This document shows, piece after piece, positions 17,064 through 26,329 of a stretch of 64,000 nt of DNA. Within the stretch, counting starts at the first letter, position 1. Each line of letters opens with the position of its first letter. The DNA lies in assembly GCA_024234215.1 (NCBI GenBank), contig JACKOQ010000006.1:1-64000 (forward strand), in the 5' to 3' direction. The notes under the pieces are model-generated. The model saw only the letters and a program-made list of their open reading frames with translations, ran no database searches and was not told where the DNA came from. This DNA comes from Pseudomonadales bacterium. GTDB lineage: Bacteria; Pseudomonadota; Gammaproteobacteria; Pseudomonadales; UBA5862. The translations under genes and the position numbers were made by a program.

Positions 17064-18386
17064 TCACACCTGCGGCAGGTGGTGCTCCAGCAGCGCCAGC
17101 AGCCGCAGGGTGGCACCGCGGTTGCCCTCGACCACTGCACAGCCGGCGCCGCCCATCTGCGTGCGCCGCACCCTATCGGCCAACAGCAGCAGGAGCTGTT
17201 CAAGCAGCGCCTGCTGATCCTCGACCACCCGTGCGGCACCGGCCTGCAACAGCAAGGCCCTGGTCTCGTTGAAGTTGAACAGATGCGGACCACTCAACAC
17301 CGGCCGACCGAGCGCGGCGGGCTCGAGCAGGTTGTGACCTCCCACCGGCACCAGACTGCCGCCGACGAAGGCCAGGTCGGCCAGCGCATACCACAGCTGC
17401 AACTCGCCCATGGTGTCGCCCAGCAGCAGCTGGGTGGCAGCGGTGACCCGCGCGCCGCTCGAGCGGCGACACTGCTTGAAGCCCATTTCATCGACCAGCC
17501 GGGCGACGGCATCGAAGCGCTGCGGATGGCGCGGCACCAGAATCAGCAGCGTATCGGGCAGTTTCTCCAGCAACTGGCGGTGCACGCTCAGCAGCAGCGG
17601 CTCCTCGCCCTCATGGGTGCTGCCGGCCACCCAGACCGGTCGTCCCCCCAGTGACCAGTGCACCCTGAGCCGTTCGGCCTCGCTCACCAGCCGCGGATCG
17701 ACGGCATGGTCGAACTTGAGGTTGCCGGTCACCACCATCCGCTCGGCCGGCAGACCCAGCTCGACGAAGCGCTCACCATCCTGCCGATGCTGCGCCGCCA
17801 CCAGTGTCATGCGCTGCATCATCGCGCGGCTCACTCCGCCGATGCGGGCATAGCCCTGCGCCGAGCGCTGCGAGAGCCGGCCGTTGGCAAGAATGGCCGG
17901 CACCTGCAACTGCTGCAGACGCGCCAGCAGATTGGGCCACAGCTCGGTCTCCATGAAGATCGCCAGCGCCGGGCGGGCACGACGCAGAAAGGGGTCAAGA
18001 AAGATCGGCAGGTCGTAGGGGAGATAACAGTGCTCGACACGATCGCCGAACAGAGTGCGCACCCGCGCCGATCCGGTGGCGGTGGTCGAGGTGATCAGCA
18101 ACCGACCCTGCGGAAAGCGCTCGAGCAGCGCCTCGACCAGCGGCCGGGCCGCCATGGTTTCGCCAAAGGAGACCGCATGAATCCAGATGCAGGGCTGATC
18201 CACCTCGAGCGTGCAACGGCCAAACCGTTCGGCGATGCGCTGCCGGTAACCCGGCTCGGCCCGCGAACGCCAGAGCAGTCGCAGCAGCAGCGCCGGCAGC
18301 AGCAGCGCCAGCAGCAGCGTGTAGAGCCCACGCAGCAGCCGTTCGCTCAGGGTCGAGACCGGTTGCGGCAGTTCGGCATCGCTCAC
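17064..18386 (-). CDS. waaA: 3-deoxy-D-manno-octulosonic acid (Kdo) transferase
   Basis: 440 residues, GT30 family. An N-terminal membrane anchor (about 16-36) precedes the catalytic motif HAVSFGETMAARPLVEAL, whose Glu is the general base in the family, then LWPNLLARL and a C-terminal nucleotide-sugar domain with GGSLVPVGGHNLLEPAALG. It adds Kdo from CMP-Kdo to lipid IVA, at the cytoplasmic face of the inner membrane. The GTG start overlaps the hldE stop by 4 nt (GTGA), so the two LPS-core genes are coupled. Confidence 0.94.
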   Translation of the reverse strand: MSDAELPQPVSTLSERLLRGLYTLLLALLLPALLLRLLWRSRAEPGYRQRIAERFGRCTLEVDQPCIWIHAVSFGETMAARPLVEALLERFPQGRLLITSTTATGSARVRTLFGDRVEHCYLPYDLPIFLDPFLRRARPALAIFMETELWPNLLARLQQLQVPAILANGRLSQRSAQGYARIGGVSRAMMQRMTLVAAQHRQDGERFVELGLPAERMVVTGNLKFDHAVDPRLVSEAERLRVHWSLGGRPVWVAGSTHEGEEPLLLSVHRQLLEKLPDTLLILVPRHPQRFDAVARLVDEMGFKQCRRSSGARVTAATQLLLGDTMGELQLWYALADLAFVGGSLVPVGGHNLLEPAALGRPVLSGPHLFNFNETRALLLQAGAARVVEDQQALLEQLLLLLADRVRRTQMGGAGCAVVEGNRGATLRLLALLEHHLPQV

Positions 18387-19816
18387 TCGGCACCTTGTCG
18401 CGCGGCCATCTTTTCGATCATCGCCGTGGTCGAGCAGGCTTCGACGTAGTCGAGCACCCGCACCTCGCCGCCCTGCGCGCGCACGAAGTCGGCGCCGGCA
18501 ATCTGCTCCGGCCGGTAATCACCGCCCTTCACCAGCAGATCGGGCTTCAGCAACCGGATCAGCCGCTCCGGCGTCTCCTCGCTGAAGGCGACCACCCAGT
18601 CGACCGCGGCCAGCGCGCCGAGCACCGCCATCCGCTGTGACAGCGGGTTGATCGGCCGGCCTGTGCCCTTGAGTCGACGCACCGACTCATCGCTGTTGAC
18701 CGCCACGATCAGACGATCCCCCAGCGCACGGGCCGCAGCGAGATAACTGACGTGACCGGTATGGAGCAGATCGAAACAGCCATTGGTGAAGACCACCCGC
18801 TCGCCACGCGCCTGCGCGGCTTCCACCATGGCCTGCAGGGCCGATTCGCTCATCACCCCGCGCGGTGGCGTCTCGGCCGCCGCGTCGGCCCGCAGCAGTT
18901 CATCGGCGCTGACGGTGGCGGTACCGAGTTTGCCGACCACCAGGCCGGCGGCACGGTTGGCCAGCACCATGGCCCGTTCGAGCGATTCGCCGCCGCCGAG
19001 CGCTGCCGCCAGCACCGCGATCACGGTGTCGCCGGCACCCGTGACATCGTAGACCTCCCGCGCCTGCGCCCTCAGGTTGATCGGATCGCCCTCCCGCGGT
19101 ACCAGCAGCATTCCCTGCCCGCCACGGGTCACCAGCAGTGCGGTCAGATCGAGCCGCGCCGTCATCGCTCGCGCCTTGCCGATCAGCTCGGCTTCATCGG
19201 CGCAGCGCCCGGCCACCTGCTCGAACTCGGCCTGGTTGGGCGTCAGCAGGGTCGCACCACGGTAGCGGTCGAACTCACTCCCCTTGGGGTCGACCAGCAC
19301 CGGCATCGCCACCGCCCGTGCCGCCTGGATCAGCGGTTGCGGATCGGCCAGCGTCCCCTTGGCATAGTCGGAGAGCAGCAGCACCTGACTGTGTTTGAGC
19401 GCCTCGTGCAGTGCCTGCGAAGAGAGCGCTGGCATCGGGTCGAAGCGCTCCTCGAAGTCGAGCCGCAGCAGCTGCTGGTTACGGCTGATCACTCGCAGCT
19501 TGGTGATGGTGGGGTGGGCAGCCGAATGCTGAAAGTGACAGCGCACGCCGGCATCGACCAGGATCTGCGTCAACCGCTCACCCATCTCATCGACGCCGAC
19601 GACGCCGGCCAGCTCGACCGACACACCCAGCGCGGCGAGGTTGCGGGCGACATTGCCGGCACCGCCGGCGCGCTCCTCGATCCGGGTCACCCGCACCACC
19701 GGCACCGGCGCCTCGGGGGACACCCGCTGGGTGTCGCCATGCCAGTAGCGGTCGAGCATCAGATCACCCACCACCAGGGCGCGCACATGCTCGAACGGGG
19801 GCAGGGAGGCTCTCAT
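18383..19816 (-). CDS. hldE: Bifunctional heptose-7-phosphate kinase / heptose-1-phosphate adenylyltransferase
   Basis: 477 residues from ATG 19816, the exact length of E. coli HldE; an ATG 24 nt further upstream is less likely because MRASLPPFEHVRALVVGD aligns with the known start. The N-terminal ribokinase-like half has DVTGAGDTVIAV; the C-terminal half has VFTNGCFDLLHTGHVSYL with the HxGH adenylyltransferase signature. It makes ADP-D-glycero-beta-D-manno-heptose precursor for LPS inner core. It is upstream of and coupled to waaA. Confidence 0.95.
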   Translation of the reverse strand: MRASLPPFEHVRALVVGDLMLDRYWHGDTQRVSPEAPVPVVRVTRIEERAGGAGNVARNLAALGVSVELAGVVGVDEMGERLTQILVDAGVRCHFQHSAAHPTITKLRVISRNQQLLRLDFEERFDPMPALSSQALHEALKHSQVLLLSDYAKGTLADPQPLIQAARAVAMPVLVDPKGSEFDRYRGATLLTPNQAEFEQVAGRCADEAELIGKARAMTARLDLTALLVTRGGQGMLLVPREGDPINLRAQAREVYDVTGAGDTVIAVLAAALGGGESLERAMVLANRAAGLVVGKLGTATVSADELLRADAAAETPPRGVMSESALQAMVEAAQARGERVVFTNGCFDLLHTGHVSYLAAARALGDRLIVAVNSDESVRRLKGTGRPINPLSQRMAVLGALAAVDWVVAFSEETPERLIRLLKPDLLVKGGDYRPEQIAGADFVRAQGGEVRVLDYVEACSTTAMIEKMAARQGAE

Positions 19817-19914
19817 GGAGTGGTCGGTCTCACGCAACATCGGTTGGAACGTCCTGGCATAGGCCCAAATGAGCCGCTGCCGTATTATAGGCGCTTTGGT
19901 TTTCGGGAATGGTT

Positions 19915-20535
19915 ATGGAACAGGTTGAATTGCCGATCGACATCGACCAGGTCAAGGGCTTTCTGCACCCTGACGAAGGCGCAGCGCTCTACCGGCAGGC
20001 GTTGATCGCCAGCCGCCTTGGACCTTGCCTGGAGATCGGCAGCTACTGCGGAAAATCGACCCTCTACCTCGCCGCCGCCTGTCGTCAGACCGACGCGCTG
20101 CTCTATGCGATCGATCATCACGGCGGTTCGGAGGAGCATCAACTCGGCGAGGAGTACCACGATCCGGAGCTCTACGACCGCGAAGAGGCGGTGATGGACA
20201 GCTTCCGCACCTTTCGCCGCAACCTGCGCCGTGCCGGTCTCGACGCACAGGTGGTACCGATCGTCGCCCCCTCGGCACTGGCAGCTCGCCACTGGAACAC
20301 GCCGCTCGGCATGGTCTTCATCGATGGTGGCCACAGCCTGGAAGCAGCGCTGACCGATTACCGCTGCTGGGCCGGCCACCTCGTGCCGGGCGGCATTCTC
20401 GCCATCCATGACATCTTTCCCGACCCGCGCGATGGCGGTCAGGCCCCCCATCAGATCTATCAGCTTGCGAGCGCCTCGGGGCTATTCGAACAGCTCCCGA
20501 TGGCCCGCACTCTGGGGCTGCTGCGCCGCCTCTAG
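19915..20535 (+). CDS. Class I SAM-dependent methyltransferase
   Basis: About 206 residues. Motif I is LGPCLEIGSYCGKSTLYLA, motif II includes YAIDHHGG, and a later block (MVFIDGGHSLEAALTDYRCW, then VPGGILAIHDIF) is typical of the Methyltransf_24/CmcI-like subgroup, which often methylates sugars or small molecules. ATG 19915 has GGGA about 7 nt upstream; ATG 19909 is nearly on top of it. It is divergent from hldE, and its 3' end overlaps the convergent toroid gene by 54 bp. Substrate unknown; location suggests LPS or surface glycan. Confidence 0.8.
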   Translation: MEQVELPIDIDQVKGFLHPDEGAALYRQALIASRLGPCLEIGSYCGKSTLYLAAACRQTDALLYAIDHHGGSEEHQLGEEYHDPELYDREEAVMDSFRTFRRNLRRAGLDAQVVPIVAPSALAARHWNTPLGMVFIDGGHSLEAALTDYRCWAGHLVPGGILAIHDIFPDPRDGGQAPHQIYQLASASGLFEQLPMARTLGLLRRL

Positions 20536-21561
20536 CAGATTGACCTCGGTGAAGAGCCGCGCGGCCGGGGTCGCCTCGGCCAGCGCATCGGCGGCCAGCA
20601 GCACCGCTCCGGCAGTCCAGGTGGGCTGTTCATCGGGCCAGAGCAGGTCGAGGCTGAACTGGTAGCCAGTCCAGTAGACGCCATTCTCGCAGCGGAACTG
20701 GTGCAGCCAGCTGAAGAGTTCGTTGGCCTTGTGCCGCTCGCCCGCCGCCAGCAGCGCCAGCGTCAGCTCGCAGGACTCCGCCACCGTCACCCAGGGTTCG
20801 TCGCTGACGCAGCGGCAACCGAGCTCATGTTCGACAAAGCTGCTCCAGCGCGTCTGCAACCGTTGCCGGGCAGCCGCACCGCGCTCCACGCCCCCCAGAA
20901 TCGGATAGAACCAGTCCATCGAGTAGCGTGTCTTGCTCTGATCGAACCGCTCGGGGTGGTTGCGCAGCGCATCGCCCAGCCGTTCGCGCGCCAGTGACCA
21001 CTGTGGCCTGGCATGGCCCAGCACCGTGGCGATGTTGAGGGCACACTCCAGGCTCTTGTGCACCGAACTGCAACCGGTGACCAGCGCCTGCGCACGGGGC
21101 ACTCCTTCGGCATCAATCGCCCAGGGGATGGTGCCACGCCGGCACTGCAGGGCCACCACATGGTCGATGGCCCGCTCGACGGTGCGCCACATGCGGCGCA
21201 GAAAGCTCTCGTCGGTGGTGATCAGGTAGTGGTGCCAGACGCCGGTGGCCACATAGGCGGTGAAGTTGCTCTCCTTGCGCGCCTCGGCATCCAGCACCGG
21301 CTGGCCCTGCTCATAGCGTGCCCACCAACTGCCATCCTCCAGCTGCCACTGCCGCAGCCAGTCATAGGCCTGCTCCGCCTCCTCCAGATGGCCGGCAATG
21401 CTCAGCCCCATGGCGGCTTCGGTGTGATCCCAGGGGTCGAAATGGCCGCCGTGAAACCAGGGAATGGCGCCGTCGCTGCGTTGCACGTCGAGAATGTAAT
21501 CGATTGACGGACGAAAATAGTCGAGCGGCAGAGCGCCTTTGGAGAGGTATAACTGGGTCAC
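20482..21561 (-). CDS. Alpha/alpha-toroid protein (prenyltransferase/terpenoid-cyclase-like fold), function unknown
   Basis: 359 residues from GTG 21561, chosen because AAGGGA (the end of the upstream methyltransferase gene) sits 8 nt before it; the frame extends to 21603 without an RBS. Repeated helical hairpins carry Q-x3-DG-x-(I/S)-x-W turns (VQRSDGAIPWFHGG, WQLEDGSWWARY, RRGTIPWAID), as in six-hairpin or squalene-cyclase-like toroids. No DxDD or DxxD cyclase acid motif is obvious, so cyclase or prenyltransferase activity is doubtful. It ends an operon with a methyltransferase and a GT4 glycosyltransferase, so a glycan or glycolipid substrate is plausible. Confidence 0.65.
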   Translation of the reverse strand: MTQLYLSKGALPLDYFRPSIDYILDVQRSDGAIPWFHGGHFDPWDHTEAAMGLSIAGHLEEAEQAYDWLRQWQLEDGSWWARYEQGQPVLDAEARKESNFTAYVATGVWHHYLITTDESFLRRMWRTVERAIDHVVALQCRRGTIPWAIDAEGVPRAQALVTGCSSVHKSLECALNIATVLGHARPQWSLARERLGDALRNHPERFDQSKTRYSMDWFYPILGGVERGAAARQRLQTRWSSFVEHELGCRCVSDEPWVTVAESCELTLALLAAGERHKANELFSWLHQFRCENGVYWTGYQFSLDLLWPDEQPTWTAGAVLLAADALAEATPAARLFTEVNLLEAAQQPQSAGHRELFE

Positions 21562-21565
21562 GATC

Positions 21566-22273
21566 TCATCCCTTCGTGAAGTACATGACGACGCTTTTTC
21601 CAATCAACGGGTTGAGCAGGCGCTCGGCGGTTTGGGTCAGCCAAGGCTTTTTCAGCAAATCCCACACCAACAGCTTGTGATACCACTTCACCAGCCAGGA
21701 GTGGTCACGTCTTGACCAGAGCAGGCATTGCAGCCACCAGTAGGGGCTGTGCAGCGCATGGGCATGGTGGCGGTCGTAGCAGCTGAATCCAAGCCGTTCG
21801 ATGTCGGACTGGAGCGCTCCGGCATCAAAGATTCGCACATGCCCACCCTCGACCTCGTGGTAGGCATCGCTCAGCAGCCAGCAGATCTTCTCCGGCCAGA
21901 AACGCGGCACACTGGCGACAAAGGTGCCGCCCGGCCGCAGGACTCTGACGATCTCCGCCAGCGCGCCCCGATAGTCGGGAATGTGCTCCAGCACCTCGGA
22001 GCATACTACGGTATCGAAACTGCCATCGGCAAAAGGCAGCCGCAGCGCAGTGCCCTGCAGCAGCGCAAGGCGCTTGTTCGGGTTGTCCGGTTCGGCAAAG
22101 TCACGGAAACGGCTCTGGCTGGTCTGAAGATCGTTCCAGCCGAGGTCGACCCCCACCGCCAACACCTCGGCTGCCATGTAGAAGGAGATGACATGCCGCC
22201 CTTCGCCACAGCCGAGGTCGAGCACCCGGTCACCCGGTCGCAGCGCGAAACGGTCGAGGTCAACGGTCAGCAT
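21566..22273 (-). CDS. Class I SAM-dependent methyltransferase (Methyltransf_11 type)
   Basis: 235 residues. Motif I is VLDLGCGEGRHVISF, followed by acidic motif II (VGVDLGWND), FDTVVCSEVLEHIPDY and the post-motif LRPGGTFVASVPRF. The C-terminal third is basic and aromatic (WLVKWYHKLLVWDLLKKPW), perhaps membrane-associating. Its start overlaps the glycosyltransferase stop by 14 nt and its stop is 4 bp before the toroid GTG, so the three genes are one coupled unit. Substrate unknown. Confidence 0.85.
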   Translation of the reverse strand: MLTVDLDRFALRPGDRVLDLGCGEGRHVISFYMAAEVLAVGVDLGWNDLQTSQSRFRDFAEPDNPNKRLALLQGTALRLPFADGSFDTVVCSEVLEHIPDYRGALAEIVRVLRPGGTFVASVPRFWPEKICWLLSDAYHEVEGGHVRIFDAGALQSDIERLGFSCYDRHHAHALHSPYWWLQCLLWSRRDHSWLVKWYHKLLVWDLLKKPWLTQTAERLLNPLIGKSVVMYFTKG

Positions 22274-23573
22274 GGGTCAGCAGCGTCTGGTAGTAGTCGG
22301 TCATCTGCCGGGCAGTCACCTGCCAGCTGAACTGCTGCTCGATGCGCCGGCGGGCCGCCTCCCCCAACTCTTCGCGCCGTGCCGGATCCTCCAGCAATTC
22401 GGCAATGGCACTGGCGAGTGCGACGGCATCGCCCGGCGGCACCAGCACACCGGCATCTCCCACCACTTCGGGCAGCGCGCCGCCGGTGGTCGAGATCACC
22501 GGCACGCCGCAGGCCATCGCCTCACCGGCCGGCAGCCCAAAGCCTTCATACAGCGATGGCACCACCGCCAGCGTGGAGCGTGCATAGAGCTGCGCCACCT
22601 CTGCGGTCGAGAGCCCGCGCACGAAACGCACCCGGTCGGTCAGCCGCAGCCGCTCGATCAGCCGCTCGGTGTGACCGCCCGGCTTGGGTTGCCCCAGCAC
22701 CACCAGCCGCAGGGCGGGGTAGTCCGGCACCAGCCTGGCAACCGCCTCCAGCAGGTGGTCGAGCCCCTTCAGCGGGGCATCGGCGCTGGCCGTCGCCATG
22801 ATCTGGAAGCGTTCGCGCGGCAGTTCCGGATAGGGACGGAACTCATCGGTGTCGATGCCGTTGTAGACCAGATTGATCGACTCGATCGGCAAGTCGAAGG
22901 CAGTGGCAATGTCACGGCGGGAGCACTCCGAAACCGTCACCAGATGGTTCAGCTCCCGTGCCACCGCCTTCTGCATGGTCAAAAAGGAGTGCCAGCGCCG
23001 GATCAGCAGCCGATGCCAGCCGTTGCGGGCGCTGTCGAGGGCAATCTCCAGATCGCGGGTGATCGGGTGGTGGATGGTGGCGACGGTGGGAATGCCCCAC
23101 TGCTGCAACTGCAACAATCCATGGCAGAGGCTCTGGTTGTCATGCACCAGATCATACTGCTGGCGGCGATCGCGAAAGTGGTGAACCAGGCGACGACCAA
23201 AGGTCTCCGGCTCGACGAAACCGCCGGTCAGCTTGCCCCAATATTCGAAACGGTTGATCGGATCGCGCAGCGCGCGCAGGCTGGCATGGGGAAAGAAGGA
23301 GGTCTGTGCAAAGAGGTCGAGACTGGGCAATTTGATCAGTCTGACCCGCGGATCGAGTTGCGGATAAGGGGGGCCGGAGATCACATCGACACTGTGACCG
23401 GCCTCGACCAGCGCCTTGCTGAGAAAGCGCAGATAGACCCCCTGCCCTCCGCAATAGGGGTGGCTGCGGTAGCCCAGCAGCGCGATGCGCAGCGGACGCT
23501 CGATGGCCATTGCATCGAGCGGTGGCCGTTGTTCAATCACTGCCGAAGCCAGCGCCATCAGGTATCCATACAT
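22260..23573 (-). CDS. Glycosyltransferase family 4
   Basis: About 437 residues. The N-terminal domain has LLGYRSHPYCGGQGVYLRFL, a donor-side GT4 block; the C-terminal half has the E-x7-E signature PSLYEGFGLPAGEAMACGVP. Retaining GT4 enzymes move sugars from NDP donors to LPS, polysaccharide or lipid acceptors. ATG 23573, 23555 and 23507-23510 are possible starts; the last (MAIERPLRIALLGY) is the family-like one but none has a strong RBS. First gene of the GT-methyltransferase-toroid unit. Confidence 0.85.
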   Translation of the reverse strand: MYGYLMALASAVIEQRPPLDAMAIERPLRIALLGYRSHPYCGGQGVYLRFLSKALVEAGHSVDVISGPPYPQLDPRVRLIKLPSLDLFAQTSFFPHASLRALRDPINRFEYWGKLTGGFVEPETFGRRLVHHFRDRRQQYDLVHDNQSLCHGLLQLQQWGIPTVATIHHPITRDLEIALDSARNGWHRLLIRRWHSFLTMQKAVARELNHLVTVSECSRRDIATAFDLPIESINLVYNGIDTDEFRPYPELPRERFQIMATASADAPLKGLDHLLEAVARLVPDYPALRLVVLGQPKPGGHTERLIERLRLTDRVRFVRGLSTAEVAQLYARSTLAVVPSLYEGFGLPAGEAMACGVPVISTTGGALPEVVGDAGVLVPPGDAVALASAIAELLEDPARREELGEAARRRIEQQFSWQVTARQMTDYYQTLLTHADR

Positions 23574-23799
23574 CAATCAGGTCGAACTGCCACCCGGCAT
23601 GGTCATCCCTCGCCGCATCAGGGCTGGTATGAAAAAACGTGCCAGAACCGGGCACTTGATCCGGTGAATTCTACTTGACTGATCAACAATCAGGCAAGAA
23701 ACAAGCAGTTACGGCTTGGCAGCAGACCTTGATTTGACCTAGGATAGCGACCGTCGCCGCTGTGCGGTACTCCCTCCATTCCACTGAAAACGAGCCACC

Positions 23800-24135
23800 A
23801 TGCAGACCCTGCGCAACCTACCGCTTCTGTTCCTTTCGCTCTGTGTCGTCCTGCTGCTGTCGCTGCAGGGTTGTACCGGCAACCGCTATGACCGCAGCAC
23901 CGGAGAGCGGCTCGATGATGCGGTCATCACCACCCGGGTGAAGTCGAACATCATCGCCAACCCGCACCTGAAATTCTTCGACATCACCGTCGACACCTTC
24001 AGGGGCGTGGTGCAGTTGGGCGGCTTTGTCGACAACGAGAAGATGATTCGGTTGGCCGAGAAGGTGACCGCCGAGACTCCGGGCGTGGTCAAGGTGAACA
24101 ACCGGATCGCCGTCAAGCCTGCCAACGGCCACTGA
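23800..24135 (+). CDS. BON-domain lipoprotein
   Basis: 111 residues. A lipobox (SLQGC, Cys about residue 25) ends the signal peptide. One BON domain follows: DAVITTRVKSNIIANPHL, FRGVVQLGGFVDNEKM and TPGVVKVNNRIAV. BON proteins (OsmY/DolP relatives) bind phospholipid and stabilise the envelope, often under osmotic stress. It has a single BON copy, whereas DolP and OsmY have two. Divergent from the GT4 gene with a 226-bp gap. Confidence 0.85.
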   Translation: MQTLRNLPLLFLSLCVVLLLSLQGCTGNRYDRSTGERLDDAVITTRVKSNIIANPHLKFFDITVDTFRGVVQLGGFVDNEKMIRLAEKVTAETPGVVKVNNRIAVKPANGH

Positions 24136-24188
24136 ACCGGCACAGCGGTCAAGACCTCTCCGAAACAGCACCACACAGGGCCCGCCTC

Positions 24189-24989
24189 ATGGATCTGGGC
24201 ATTCGCAACCGGGTGGCGCTGGTCACCGGCAGCCACCGCGGCACTGGCCAGGTGATTGCGCAGCGGCTGGCCACCGAGGGGGTCAGGGTCCTGAGCCACG
24301 GTCCCACGGCCGACAGCGAACCCGCCGCGGGCTGCCTCGGCCATCTGTGGGGCGATCTGACCACCGACGAAGGTGCCGCTCAGGTGGTGACACAGGCCAG
24401 GGCGCTGTGCGGTGGAGTCGACATCCTGATCAACAACCTCGGCGCCGCCGAAGCGGGCCAGTGGGGCGAGTTGACCACCGCCGACTGGTTGGCGAGCTAT
24501 CAGCTCAATGTGCTGTCGGCCAGCCGCATGATCGATGCCTGGCTGCCGGGCATGAAGCAGCAAGGCTGGGGCCGGATCCTGCAACTGGGCACCCTCGGCA
24601 CCGACCGGCCTGGTGGCAGCATGCCGCACTACTACGCTGCCAAGGGGGCGCTGCTGACCCTCACGCTTGGTCTGGCCCAGAGCCTGCCGGCCAGCGGCAT
24701 CACCGTCAACATCCTCTCGCCCGGACTGATTCTGACGCCGGAGGTCGAGGCCAGCTTCCGCCGCCGGGCCCAACGTCAGGGCTGGGACGGTGACTGGTCG
24801 CAGATCGAGGCGCGCAGCGTGCAGGAACGCCATCCCAACCTGATCGGCCGCATCGCCCGTCGTGACGAAGTGGCCGATCTGGCACTGTTCCTGGTCAGTG
24901 AGCGCGCCAGCTTCATCACCGGGCAGAACATCCGCATCGATGGCGGTGCGCTGCTTTGCAGTGCCGGCGCCACTCAGGGGCAGGTCTGA
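24189..24989 (+). CDS. Short-chain dehydrogenase/reductase
   Basis: 266 residues. TGSHRGTGQVIA is the NAD(P)-binding TGxxxGxG motif, ILINNLGA the NNAG-type structural motif, and YYAAK holds the catalytic YxxxK. Thirteen residues before that Tyr, where Ser normally completes the catalytic set, a Thr is seen (LGTLGTDRPGG), so activity may be altered. The NADP preference is suggested by the absence of an acid after strand 2. Its 3' end overlaps the convergent YihY gene by 16 bp. Substrate unknown. Confidence 0.85.
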   Translation: MDLGIRNRVALVTGSHRGTGQVIAQRLATEGVRVLSHGPTADSEPAAGCLGHLWGDLTTDEGAAQVVTQARALCGGVDILINNLGAAEAGQWGELTTADWLASYQLNVLSASRMIDAWLPGMKQQGWGRILQLGTLGTDRPGGSMPHYYAAKGALLTLTLGLAQSLPASGITVNILSPGLILTPEVEASFRRRAQRQGWDGDWSQIEARSVQERHPNLIGRIARRDEVADLALFLVSERASFITGQNIRIDGGALLCSAGATQGQV

Positions 24990-26329
24990 CCTTCAGCTGT
25001 CGCCGCCAGCTCCGCAAGCGTCATGCGTCCCACTGCCCCCTGCTCGGCCTGCATCAGCCGCTGATGGAGCTGCTCGACAGCCGCCGGCAACGGTACGGTC
25101 GGCGTTGCTGACGGCTCACCCCCCTCGTCCAGAAGACGCAGCAGTGCCGCCAGCTCGATCTGCGCCGGTTCACACGCCAGCCGGCAGGCTTCGGGCGCGG
25201 TGGCCTGGCGTGTCAGCAGACCCGCGACCCCCAGCAGGTCGACCACCGCGCTGACACTCCAGATCGGTGTCTGCAACCGCTCGCTCAGTGACGCCAGCGT
25301 CACGCCCTCCTTCCGCTGCGCGCTGCACGCCAGCTGATGCATGATCGACAGGCCGAGCAGACGGGTCAGACTGCCGCCGACCCACAGCTCGTTGCGCTCG
25401 CTCTTCATCTGCGCCGGATTCTGCAGATAAAAGGCGACAGCGGCTCCAAGCAGCAGGATCAGCCAGCTCCAGAACAGCCACAACAGCAGCAGAATCAGCA
25501 CCGCGAAGCCCGAATAGATCGCCTCGTAGTGGGCCGATGAGATCAAAAAGCCGGAGAAGATCCGTCCACACAGCTGCCACAGCAGGCTGGCCACCGTCGA
25601 ACCGGTGAATGCCGCAGAGAGCCGGACCGAGGTGTTGGGCACCAGCAGATAGACAGCGCCGATCATCAGCGCCGCCAACAACACCGGCAGCAGCCAGGAG
25701 AGTTGCAGCAGCAGGCTGCTCACCGCCCCCAACGCCAGCAGATGGTGCATCAGGGTGCTGTTCATCACCACGGCGATCGCACCCATCAGCACGACCAGCA
25801 GCAGCGGACCCAGCAGCACCAGCAGCAGACAGTGGCCGATGAGCTGCAAAAAGGTGCGATGGCGCCGCACCCGCCAGATCAGATTGAGCGAACGTTCGAC
25901 CTTGTAGATCAGTGTGACGGCGACATAGACCAGCAGGATCAGACCGATCGAACCGAGCGGCGCGATGTCGATGCGCTCGATGAAGTCGATGACGGTTCTG
26001 TTCACCGTCTCGCCCCGCTCACCGAGCGGCTGCAAAAACCCATGCAGCAGCGGCAGCAGTTGATCCGGCAATCCGAACAGCTTGATCACTGCGACGCCCA
26101 GCGCCATCAGCGGCACCAGTGACAACAGCGTGGTGTAGACCAGACTGGTGGCGTGCAGAGGAAGTGGACCGTAGAAAATGTCACGCAGCATGACGTAGAG
26201 CAGCCGTGTCGGCCACAGCAGTCGGCGCCGCCAGCCCGGCAGAGCGTCATCTTCGGCAAAGAGCCGCTTCTCGATCCGGCGCAACAGCAGAAAATCCATC
26301 TCGGTCCGCATCGGCCGGGTCACCTGCAC
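24974..26329 (-). CDS. YihY/BrkB family inner-membrane protein
   Basis: About 451 residues. Six hydrophobic helices span about 60-300, including ATSLVYTTLLSLVPLMALGV and YKVERSLNLIWRVRRHR, conserved in the YihY family (once misannotated as RNase BN). The C-terminal 140 residues form a soluble winged-helix-like region. Starts are ambiguous: GTG 26329 overlaps the end of the 5-FCL gene; ATG 26311 and ATG 26299 follow in frame, the last with GGA close by. Function unresolved; envelope transport is suspected. Confidence 0.85.
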   Translation of the reverse strand: MQVTRPMRTEMDFLLLRRIEKRLFAEDDALPGWRRRLLWPTRLLYVMLRDIFYGPLPLHATSLVYTTLLSLVPLMALGVAVIKLFGLPDQLLPLLHGFLQPLGERGETVNRTVIDFIERIDIAPLGSIGLILLVYVAVTLIYKVERSLNLIWRVRRHRTFLQLIGHCLLLVLLGPLLLVVLMGAIAVVMNSTLMHHLLALGAVSSLLLQLSWLLPVLLAALMIGAVYLLVPNTSVRLSAAFTGSTVASLLWQLCGRIFSGFLISSAHYEAIYSGFAVLILLLLWLFWSWLILLLGAAVAFYLQNPAQMKSERNELWVGGSLTRLLGLSIMHQLACSAQRKEGVTLASLSERLQTPIWSVSAVVDLLGVAGLLTRQATAPEACRLACEPAQIELAALLRLLDEGGEPSATPTVPLPAAVEQLHQRLMQAEQGAVGRMTLAELAATAEGQTCP

